Of a DNA stretch of 64,000 nt, positions 32,000 through 41,380 are shown piece after piece. Within the stretch, counting starts at the first letter, position 1. Each line of letters opens with the position of its first letter. The notes beneath the pieces were generated by a model. That model made no database searches, was not told the DNA's origin, and saw only the letters and a list, made by a program, of their open reading frames with translations. The position numbers and the translations under genes are program-made. The stretch is from Cryptomeria japonica (taxonomy: Eukaryota; Streptophyta; Pinopsida; Cupressales; Cupressaceae), in NCBI RefSeq assembly GCF_030272615.1, contig NC_081411.1, forward strand, positions 41,901,140 through 41,965,139, written 5' to 3'.

Positions 32000-33520
32000 G
32001 AGCGATTGGGGATCGTGCAGTCGAGGGAGAGATTCCCGAGACCATGGACACTGATACCACGTCTGTCACAGGCAGACTTAGATATTATTGAGAGGTGTGG
32101 ATTGACCTCACTTTTGGATATGCCGCGGTTCACTGTGAACCGGGGACTCTTGACAGCACTGGCAGAGAGGTGGCATAGTGACACGAACACCTTCCATTTT
32201 GCTACTAGGGAGATGACCGTGACACCAGAGGACTGCTATCGTATCCTGCGTATTCCTGTGGTAGGGGCTATATTGCCCTATGAGCAGACAGAGGAGGGCG
32301 GCACAGAGGCACTGTGCCGGATTTTTCAGGATGAGAGCGTCTGTGGGTATGAGATCCCGTGGCAGGAGTTCCTGGATCTGGATTATGCACCGCTGCCATC
32401 TGTATTGGTAAGATTTATTGGAGGTTTCCTTTGTCCTGATCGCAGGTCAAAGGGATTTTCAGTGGGATGGGGGCTGGTTCTGGAGCAGATGGTCACACAG
32501 GGCCGGAGATTTGCATGGGGGTCAGCGATGCTGGCCCACCTTTACAGGAGCCTGCACGAGGTAGTATACCTCGGATATGGGAGTTTATCAGCAGGGGTGA
32601 CACTCTTACAGGTATGGTGCTGGGAGCACATTCCAGCAGCGAGGCCACTGGCAGACAGGGATAGGCCCGTGGGGGCAGCTTATGCATATGGTTATAGAGG
32701 CCTAGTTGTCCAGCGTAAGCTGGGCAAACTAGAGCACTGGAGGAGAGTTTTTGATGACATAGATACGGTCATCTGGAGACCGTACATAGGCTGCGAGGTA
32801 TGGGCCGAGGATGGTATAGAGATGCCTTTTGTGTTTATGACGAGACATTTGATTGGGAGGACCCCGTTCGTTATTGAGCGGTTTTTGGTTACCCGAGTTT
32901 TGAGGCAGTTCGGGAGGCAGCAGGGTGTTCCACAGGGGACGTGCTTATATGCACGGCGGCAGCAGGATGTGGCCGATTGGGGGCCGACTATTGACAGTGC
33001 CGTTGTGATTGAGGAGTTTACTGGTTTGGCTGGGCAGATCTGGGACTATGCCCCAGAGATACAGGATGCTGGTATGACTGACGAGTTCGCTCGTTTATTT
33101 GCTGCTCGGGCTGTGGCTAGGATCTCAGATCCAGAGGAGATGAGACCAGTTTTTGATTCAGATGGAGAGGAGGGAGACGGGGGAGATGAGGGGGATGATG
33201 GGGATGATGGGGGTGATGGAGGGAGGAGGAGAGGGAGAGGTGTGCAGAGGGCGGTGCGACAGGGTCGGATTGAGAGAGGGAGGGGAGGATTGGCTATTGG
33301 AGTCGGGAGAGAGGGCAGAGTCACAGAGGTACTAGCGGCAGTAGGAGGAGAGGAGGAGGTGGGGAGGCCAGTACAGAGGAGGAGGATAGATATTCTTCCA
33401 CCTCCCGTACCCAGGACAGGCCGAGTGGGGGGAGTGGCGCCAGCACAGGTACCGTTACGGGTTCGAGTGCCGGGACACATAGAGGACGCCCAGATTCGGA
33501 CGCTTCAGATCACTGTGTAG
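32000..33520 (+). pseudogene. second PMD gene copy, exon 2, truncated
   Basis: The PMD domain is complete with a few substitutions (for example PHLSQ to PRLSQ, GYEQI to YEQT, ALRRI to ALCRI, LVGFI to LVRFI). It ends at a TAG (33518-33520) where the left copy has CAG (15324-15326). The coiled coil and Ser/Arg tail are lost, and 14 bases later the sequence joins element A. The spliced product would be 531 residues. Called a pseudogene because both the stop and the breakpoint remove the C-terminus. Confidence 0.75.
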
Positions 33521-33534
33521 CAGCTGCAGGCACA

Positions 33535-34478
33535 TAGAAGTTATTGTTGTGGGTACTATGAGAGATATAGAAGTAAAAATAGCAGCTTTCCCTGAAGCTA
33601 CTTATAAAATGGATGTAATTGTTACAGATACCAAGTCACATTATGGCATGCTTCTATCTAGACAGTGGGCTGCTATTGTTGGAGGACATCTTTAGTTGGA
33701 TTTATCATATGCAACTATCCTAGTGAATGGGAATTCTATAAAATTGTACTGGGAACCACATGCCCCAAAGGTTAATGAAAAAATAGATCCAAACATGCTT
33801 AATTGCATGATTGATGTGGATCTTGATAACTTCAGGATTGAACCCATTCAGCCTCAGTTGAAGAATACTAATCCTATTATTGATGAGTTGGAATCGCAAC
33901 AAGAAGGCCTATGGCAGATGTACTTTGATGGAGCTTGCTCTACAGAAGGGTCTAGAGAGGGAGTGCTATTTGTTTCTCCATCGAGTATTACTTTCAAGTA
34001 TTCTTTTTTGTTAGCATTCCAATGTACAAATAATATAGCTGATTATGAAGCTCTGTTATCGGGTTTAGAGATTGCTAAAACACATGGGATCAAGTTGTTA
34101 CGGGTTTATGGAGACTTTGAACTTGTAGTGTCTCAGATATGGTCAAGATATGCATCTAAAAATGACAAGTCAAAAAGGTACCAGCATGCTGTTTGGGATG
34201 TCATTGAACACTTTGATTCATTTTCCATTGATTGGATTGAAAGTTCTCAAAAAAAAATGGCAGATTTTTTAGCTAATGTTGCATTAAAAAATGATGATGT
34301 AACATTGACTAGAGTTTCAATAATTGAGACAAAAGCCAGACCAGCCATCCCAGATAATATGTATAATTGGCAAGTCTTTGAGGATGATGAAGATATCCTT
34401 AGATTTGTACAATGCATAGATGGCTATGAAGGTCAAAAGATTGATTGTAATGCATTGGTGGAGATAGTAGATGGATAG
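33535..34478 (+). pseudogene. pol: element A protease tail and RNase H placed before RT
   Basis: The first part reads as the C-terminal end of a gypsy protease (VTDTKSHYGMLLSRQWAAI, VGGHLQLDLSYATILVNG); the catalytic Asp region is missing, cut off by the junction at 33534. From about 33912 a complete archaeal-type RNase H follows (WQMYFDGACSTEGSREGVLF, DYEALLSGLEIAKTHGIKLL, RVYGDFELVVSQI, KKMADFLANVALK), keeping D, E, D and D. It lies upstream of RT; in element C the corresponding domain lies downstream of the gypsy RNase H. It ends at TAG 34476. Confidence 0.8.
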
Positions 34479-35708
34479 GAAACAATTTTTGGAAGTGACA
34501 TAGTGCCGCTAGAGACAAATGAAATACCTAGGGGACTAGTTGAACTAGAGGGTATGTTCAGTTACTGTGATGGTCACTTACATCAAGCATCATCTACAAA
34601 GTTGGAGGAATTGGATGAGGTGAACTTAGGGACATAAGCATCCCCTAAGTTGGTGTATATTGGGAAGAACCTATCTCCTCATATTAGGGCTAACCTCCTT
34701 AATTTGCTAAGGAAGTACAAACATGTTTTTGCTTGGTCCTATGAGGACCTTAAGGCATATAGACAAGACTTATTTCAACATGAAATTCCTCTGCATCCTG
34801 ATGCTAAGTCTTTTCGACAGAAGCAAAGATCTATTAACCCCCTTTTGGAGACCAAAATGCAACAAGAATTAACCAAGTTAAGGGAAGGGGGGATTATAAA
34901 ACCTATAATACATTCTTCATGGGTGTCCAACTTGGTCCCTATCAGAAAGAAGAATGGGGATATAAGGCTTTGTGTGGACTTTAGAAATTTGAATGTTGCT
35001 TCTCTGAAAGACAATTATTCTTCCCCAAATATGGAGGCTATGTTACAAAGGGTAACAGGTTGTGATTTATTATCAATGATGGATGGGTTCTCTGGTTATA
35101 ATCAGGTATTAGTAAAGGAGTCTGAGCAATTTAAGACTACATTTACTACCCCTTGGGGGACTTATGTATATGTGAGAATGCCATTTGGTCTAAAGAATGC
35201 TGGAGCTACTTTTCAGACAACAATGGATGTAGCTTTTAAGGAGTTTATCAACATCATAATGGTTGTTTACTAGGATGATTTGACATGTTTCTCAAAGAAG
35301 GCAGTTGACCACTGCGGTCACTTGGAAAGGGTCTTTTGCAAGGCTCTGGAGTTTGGTGTATCCTTGAACCCCAAAAAATGTCATTTTGCAGTGACTGAAG
35401 GAAAATTATTGGGGCATATTGTCTCCAAGGAAGGGGTTAGGTTAGACCTTGAAAGGATTGAAGCTATAAATAATGTACCTCGGCTAAAGAATGTTAAAGG
35501 GATTCAGTCTTTCTTGGGCAAGGTGAATTTTGTCAGGAGATTTATTGCAAATTCTATTGAAATTGTCAAGCCCATTGTGAAGCTTTTGAAGAAAGATGCA
35601 AAGTTTTCTTGGGATGAAGAAGCAGCACAAGCTTTTGACAAAATCAAGAAGGCTATTCAGGAAGCATCAGTGCTAAAATCACCTGATTACAGTAAGCCTT
35701 TCTCATAA
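34479..35708 (+). pseudogene. pol: element A reverse transcriptase, degenerate
   Basis: Clear RT sequence from about 34650: WVSNLVPIRKKNGDIRLCVD, SMMDGFSGYNQVLVKESEQF, GLKNAGATFQTTMDVAF. The catalytic box reads Y-stop-D-D (TAG at 35271), so it is inactive. The thumb and connection (LNPKKCHFAVTEGKLLGHIV and on) continue in the same frame to a TAA at 35706. Other stops fall at 34476 and 34634. Confidence 0.88.
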
Positions 35709-36285
35709 TTTTCTTTTGCTTCTTACCACACAGTAGCCGCAGTTCTACTACAGAAGGATGGTGAAGGATATGAACATCCAATTGCTTTCTATAGCAAATC
35801 ATTACAGGTTACTGAGTTAAAATATAAAATCATGGAAAAACAAGTGTATGCTCTAGTCAAGGCCATTAAAGTATTTCACCCTTATCTAGTAAATGCTTGA
35901 ATTGTAGCCTATGTACCACATGCAACTGTGAAAGACATTCTGTCCCAATCTGAAGTAGCTGGAAGAAGATGCAGATGGATAACTAGAATACAAGATTTTG
36001 ACTTAGAGATCAAGATCATCAAATAATGTTACTTTTGATGTTAATAATGTTGAAACTGAGGAAGTCCTAGTCACTAGTATCGAGAGGTAACCATTGTATT
36101 TAGATGTGGTATATTTCTTGAAGAATGCCTCATGTCCAGAAGGTATGACACACAACCAGATGAGAAAATTAAAGTTAAAATCATAGAAATATGTTCTTAT
36201 TCAGGGAGACCTGTATTGGAGGAACAGTGATGGGATGCTACTAGTTTGCTTAGAATAATTCCAAGCTGGGAAGGTTCTGAAAGAG
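35709..36285 (+). pseudogene. pol: element A gypsy-type RNase H, degenerate
   Basis: In-frame continuation after the TAA at 35706 gives SYHTVAAVLLQKDGEGYEHP, IAFYSKSLQ, EKQVYALVKAIKVFHPYLVN and SEVAGRRCRWITRIQDFDLE, the RNase H that normally follows RT. A TGA near 35898 and further stops after 36020 break it. This makes two RNase H domains in A, one on each side of RT. Confidence 0.8.
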
Positions 36286-37350
36286 ATGCATAGTGGGGTG
36301 TGTAGAGGCCACTATTCAGCTAAGACTACTACTGGTAGGATAATTAGAGCAGGGTATTATTGGCCAACCTTGTTCAAGGATGCTCATAAATATGTTAAAA
36401 AATGTGATCCTTGTCAAAGGTTTTCTTCTAAACTAAGGTATGCTGGTGTTTTGCCTTTGAATTTTGTTACAGTTGAAGCCCCTTTTGTTCAATGGGGCAT
36501 TGATTTGATTGGAGAGATAATAGAAAAATCAAGCAGAGGTCACAGATGGATTTTGATGGCTACAAACTATTTCACCAAGTGGATTGAAGCCATACCTACC
36601 AAACAAGCTACTAGTAAGGTAGTCATTAATTTCTTGATGGATAATATAGTGTCAAAGTTTGGTGTGCTAGCTAAAATAATCATGGATAATACTATGTGCT
36701 TCAGGTCTTAAGAGTTTGCAGAGTTCTATGCTAAATATGGGATTATTATGTCATACTCTTCACTTGACCACCCACAAGGAAATAGCCAAGCAGAATCGAG
36801 TAATAAAAGGCTCCTCAATATCATCAAGAATATCCTAGACGAAAATAAAAGGTCCTGAGATCAAAAGCTTAGGTTATCTTTATGGGCTGACATGGTGACT
36901 GTAAAAAAGGCCATTGGTACATCCCCTTTTGAGCTAGTTTATGGAGTGAAAGCCAAGTTACCTGTGAATAATTTGCTTCCAGTTTACCAATTTTTGCAGA
37001 TTGAAGAACTAGAAATGTCTGAACCCATGGAAGAAAGAATGATTCAGTTGGTTGAGCTAGACAAAATGAGGACTGCAACCCATAAAAGGAACATGAAACT
37101 TCAATTACAGTCGAAGTACCTTTTTGATAAAAGGACTAGTGCAAGAAAGTTCCAGATTGATGACATGGTGTTGTAGTGGAATGTAAAAGAACAAGACAAA
37201 GGCAAGAATAAGAAATTTGAATCACTGTGGATAGGCCCTTTAATTGTTTGTGATATCAATGGAAAGGATTCATACTTCTTGCAAAGAATGAATGGCGAAG
37301 TATAGGAATTTCCAGTGCATGGACAATTCCTGAAATACTACTTCTCTTGA
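36286..37350 (+). pseudogene. pol: element A integrase, degenerate
   Basis: The H-H-C-C zinc motif (HSGVCRGHYSAKTTTGRIIR, KKCDPCQRF) and the core with D (WGIDLIG), D (IIMDNTMCF, usually DNG) and E (GNSQAESSNK) are visible. They are broken by stops at about 36709, 36856, 37174 and 37303. The end (FLKYYFS, TGA 37348) resembles the end of element C pol (HLKKYYT), so this is the natural C-terminus. Confidence 0.87.
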
Positions 37351-37533
37351 TCTATTTCAGTCCATGCATAGTAGTTGTAGGCTGTATATATTTGCTTTCA
37401 GTTGTGTGTTTTTCGATAAGGAGCCCCTGTTTTGAATTGAGGAGAAGCCTTTTGTTCTTGTCGGTCTGCGGTCCAGAGTTTTTGCCAGATTCTTGTGTTG
37501 GTCTTGCATCCAACCATCCCCAGTTAGAGCCAC
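37351..37533 (+). other. element A 3' untranslated segment
   Basis: 183 bp between the pol end and the 3' LTR. No good polypurine tract abuts the LTR; the nearest purine-rich word is TTGAGGAGAAG at about 37438. The tract may have decayed or moved. Confidence 0.5.
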
Positions 37534-38424
37534 TGTTGGGACTCATAAAAATCATTCTAAATTTGGCGACCCAATGAAGCCTTGCTTTATAGTTTTCTCT
37601 TCGCGGCTTTGTTTTATGGTAAGGCAAGCACATTTTTGTAATTCACTTTGAACTTGAACCCTTGAACCTTTTTGGTTCAAGGTTCAAGGTTCAACTGCTT
37701 CTCCTGCTCGTGTCGCAGCTTTGTAATATTTTTAATAAGCATGTGCAAATGCATAATGTCTGTTTTGAACCATTTTCTAATCAGTTCAAGGTTCATGGTT
37801 CAATGTCCCGTTCTTTGTATCCAAGGCCTTTTCTCATTATTTTTTCACTTAAGTGAAAGGGCATGTGCGTCATCAAGGGCCCCTTTTGTGTCTAGGCCTG
37901 GGCGGGTTCTGATAAATTTAAATTTTTCCCAAGTCTTATGTCATTTCCTATGTCTCTGTTGGGCTTCCTAAAGATCGAGCAGGTTCTTATTGATCCTACG
38001 GCTTTCACTATACCACAACCCAAAAGTGCTCAATGGTTAATAGTTGCGACATGCCGACTAAGTGGTGGGACCCATGAGAAAGGTGCAGAGCATATAAATT
38101 CATCATCGACCATCAAAAATTAAGTTCTAAAGTTATCTTGATGACCCGATGGAAAGGGCTGAGGCGAACCTTTTATCCCACATTGGCCCCAGGGAGGAGC
38201 ATTTCAGTATTTATATGCAAGGCCACGTATATCTTAAGTGCTTATGGGCTTTTGGTAAGTGGCCGATCAACAAGGTGGTAGCCCCCCCACCTGCGTGCGC
38301 ATGCATCTCAGAGTGACTTAATTTTGCAGCAAAAAGGAAAATTAAACAATGGGCAAGTTACAGAAGATCGAATGGTGGTCGGTATATTGCATGATGAAAG
38401 TGCTCGACTGTTAACAACCGCGAC
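37534..38424 (+). repeat. element A 3' LTR, segment 1
   Basis: Starts TGTTGGGACTC and matches 4513 to about 5408. It is cut by the insertion of element D. The ORFs here (for example 37662-37971) are mirrored in the 5' LTR and are not genes. Confidence 0.92.
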
Positions 38425-39608
38425 TATTGGCATTATGATGACATTGTGATTTTCATTGATGGACACACACTTTCTTGATGATGGACACACACTTTATTTA
38501 TGTATGAGTTATGGTCAACTGGTAATTGTTCCAAACTGGTATTGTGTATTATTGAATGTATAGTCTTTAGACTATCAGTATTTTGCAGAAAATGTTTACC
38601 GGTCATAGGTTGACTGAAGACCCAAGTGGTATGAGAATCCCAAGCAGTATGAAGTCCTCAAGTGGTATGAAGGACCCAAGCGGTAGTCGGAACACTATGA
38701 TCTACTAGTCTTTATTTTTGACAAATCGGTAATCGGTATATTGTATTAACCGGTATTACTATGTGATGAGTTACCAATCGGTATTTTTGTAATGTGTGAT
38801 GAGTTATCATCCACTGACACTTTGGTGGTGATTTTGTGTTGTGTTACCAAATGTGTCTAGATACACTAAACCTAGGAACTTGTAGTTCAATCCTATTGGA
38901 CCGACATGAAATCAGTTTCCTTTATAAGGACATCATGTCTAGGGTTTACAATAGAGACATATGTGTATGTGAGATAGACAAGGTTATGTGCGATCATTGA
39001 AGAGAAGATTAGGTCTATGTGAAGAAATAGAGTGTGGAGATATCGAAGACTGAAGTAATGTTGAAATGCATAAATAATGAGCTATCAAGGATCTAATTAA
39101 GCAGACTGTGCTATTAGCTAGATCACTCACTCGTTGATTACTCATATCTTCAACAAGTCTGAAACCCTTAACTAGGTAGGCCTAGAAAAGCCTTTGTAAA
39201 TCCTCTAACAAGGTGGTTCACAATTGCGGATCTGAAATCCTCTCACAAGGTAGTCTTTAACAGGACTTGTCTCCTAATAGAGATCTAGATTCCTAATAGG
39301 ATTTGTTCTGGTGAAGAACATTGTATGACCTTAATCGGTCTGACCTTAATCGGTCTTGTTTCTATTCTGCGGATAGTTACTTGTGAGTTTCTGCTCACCG
39401 TGGTTTTTCCCATTTGGGTTCCACGTCAAATATCTTCTGTTATGCTGATTGTTCTCTTGTGGGTGAATTATTTTTTTGCTATTTGGTTTTCATTTATCTT
39501 AATTGGTTTATTAGTGAGTCTGCTGTACCGGTTATCTGCTAAACTATTTAAGAGTTTTCTTACAACAATTTTTGGTATACTAATTCACCCCCCTCTTAGT
39601 ATTCATCA
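38425..39608 (+). repeat. element D 5' LTR (1,184 bp)
   Basis: Starts TATTGGCATTATGA and ends CTTAGTATTCATCA. Bases of about 38440-38625 (repeat GATGGACACACACTTT and following) have no counterpart in the 3' LTR, which is 236 bp shorter. Short words ending AGCGGTATGAAG are repeated near 38630-38690. A possible TATA is TTTATAAGGA at 38921. Confidence 0.88.
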
Positions 39609-39610
39609 AT

Positions 39611-39623
39611 TGGTATCAGAGCC
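39611..39623 (+). other. element D primer-binding site
   Basis: TGGTATCAGAGCC two bases after the LTR is the standard plant copia primer site, complementary to the 3' end of initiator tRNA-Met. Confidence 0.9.
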
Positions 39624-39658
39624 AACCTTTCTATAAGTCTAACCACTTGGAAGGAGAT

Positions 39659-40882
39659 ATGGGGGAATACAGTGTGAGAGAACTTACTCATCATCTCACT
39701 CAGATTGAGAGAGCCTATGATGAACTCAAAGTCAAGTATAAAGCCTCTTTGGCCAAAAGAAGAGAGCATACTGAGAAATTGGTGGAACTTACTGAAAATA
39801 GCTCTTCTAATGAAGCAAACATGGATGGCCTAGTTGAAGAAGTTGAAAAACTGAATGAATCTAATGCCAACTTGAGAAGGGAGTTGGAAGGATTTACTAT
39901 CAGAATGTGTCAAGAGCTTGAGAACAGAAGGAAAGTTGAAGATCTGGTGAAAGACAAAGATCATGAGATCTCCAAGCTGAAGTAGGAAATCAGTACCCTT
40001 AACACTCATCTCCAAGAGAGTAAAGTGGAAAAAGAAGAAATGCAAGGTGAACTAAACATGGCTATTTATGAGAATGCAACCTTGAAGGAATCCAATGCTG
40101 CTATTTCCAAGGAACTTACTGAGTCAAAGGAGATGCTTGCCAAATTCAATCAGAGCACTGCTAAGCTAGAGCAAAAGCTTGAGTCAGCAAAACCGGTAAA
40201 GAATACTACTGGACTTAGTTTCTTTGGATATGAGGAAGGTGAGACCTCTGGAACAAAAGTTGAAGCATCAAAGAAGAAACCAACATCCAAGGATAAAGGT
40301 AAGCAAAAATTTAAACCTGTTTGCTTTAATTGTCTCAAAGAAGGACATACTACTAATGTGTGTAGAAGCAAGGCCTACAACAATTTTCCTTATTTTCTGA
40401 ACAATAAGCCTAGATCCAATGGATTCAATGGAAACTATTATGCATGCAACAAGTTTGGGCATAGAGTATTTGAATGCAGGTTAGTTGTGCACAATACTGG
40501 GAGATATCCTCAAAGGACTCAAGGAGTTTTCCTGGAACCCTCTGTGAACTGGAATCCCAACCGGTATAATACCTATTACCATCGGTCAGGTGGTTATCAA
40601 CTGGCAACCAGTTGGAGAGCAACTTGTTTGATCTGTCATGGTAGCGGTCACATTGCTACAACATGAAGAAGGAAGAATGGAAGTATGAATAACGGACCAT
40701 GGAGAACACTTGGAATGGTATGCTATCGTTGCAACAAACTAGGTCACATTGCCAGAACTTGCAGACTGATAAATAACTTATCAGATGTTGTACCGATCAC
40801 TCCAAAAGGGAAGATTGATGTTGAAACCTTCCAAGAAGATACGAATAAAACTTGGAAAAAGAAATTTGAGGAAGTGTCATAG
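39659..40882 (+). pseudogene. element D ORF1: coiled-coil gag-like protein with several zinc knuckles
   Basis: One frame from ATG 39659 to TAG 40880 with internal stops at 39983 (TAG) and 40664 (TGA). About 200 residues of coiled coil (ELTHHLTQIERAYDELKVKY, VEEVEKLNESNANLRRELEG) are followed by a basic Lys-rich hinge. CCHC knuckles follow: CFNCLKEGHTTNVC, a damaged one (YACNKFGHRVFEC), a partial one (CLICHGSGHIATT) and CYRCNKLGHIARTC. This is a gag-like nucleic-acid-binding protein, with more knuckles than the usual one or two. The TAG at 39983 sits in a Lys/Glu/Gln-rich coil, consistent with former CAG. Confidence 0.75.
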
Positions 40883-41380
40883 GATGAACTAGTTTCTGCA
40901 CCTAGTGTGGAAGTCTCTGAACTGGCAAACTGAGCTTCATAAAAGCTTAGGGGGAACATATCAGTGAAATGTTTCGAACCCCCGATTTATATCGGTAAAG
41001 ACCTTAACCAGTATATGTTACCTATCAATCAGTAGAAGACTTGAAGCGGTGAAAGGCAAAATTAGGGTTTATGCCCTAGCAGTGATGCATTTATTATGGT
41101 AGGTGAAAAATCTGTTTAAAAGGATTTTGGTCATCATTTTCACTTATCTATTTTTGAGTGAAGATTTTTCAAAGAGGAGAGTGACAATGAGCGATTCGTC
41201 TAGTGATTCAAAGTGAATTAAAAAATCTTGCAGAGGAATCCAACGACCTTTTTCAATCTATCAGTGAAAGACACTAAGCGATAATCCAGTAACCGAAGTG
41301 GTGTAGTGTGGGAAACATTGCTAAACCCTAAATTCCAGATTGTGAAGGTATTTATCAAAATTCTTGCTTCTCATTTATTC

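Larger units (their letters stand above)
27269..33534. repeat. 6,266-bp duplicated block, right copy (X')
   Basis: X' is a near-identical copy of 9075-15340. Its left edge joins A gag to the middle of the element C leader; its right edge joins the PMD coiled coil to element A's protease tail. Neither junction has an LTR end, target duplication or primer site, so X' is a rearrangement product and not an inserted element. At well under 1 percent divergence it is the youngest event in the window. Confidence 0.93.

Noticed and set aside
9075-33534. One large retrotransposon with 6.27-kb LTRs (X-Y-X')
   Set aside because: X begins inside A's gag frame, which runs in phase from 8688 across 9075. 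X lacks TG/CA ends, primer site and target duplication, and contains a smaller true LTR of element C. A rearrangement fits better.
37436-37447. Polypurine tract of element A (TTGAGGAGAAG)
   Set aside because: It lies about 90 bp from the 3' LTR start; a working tract should abut the LTR.
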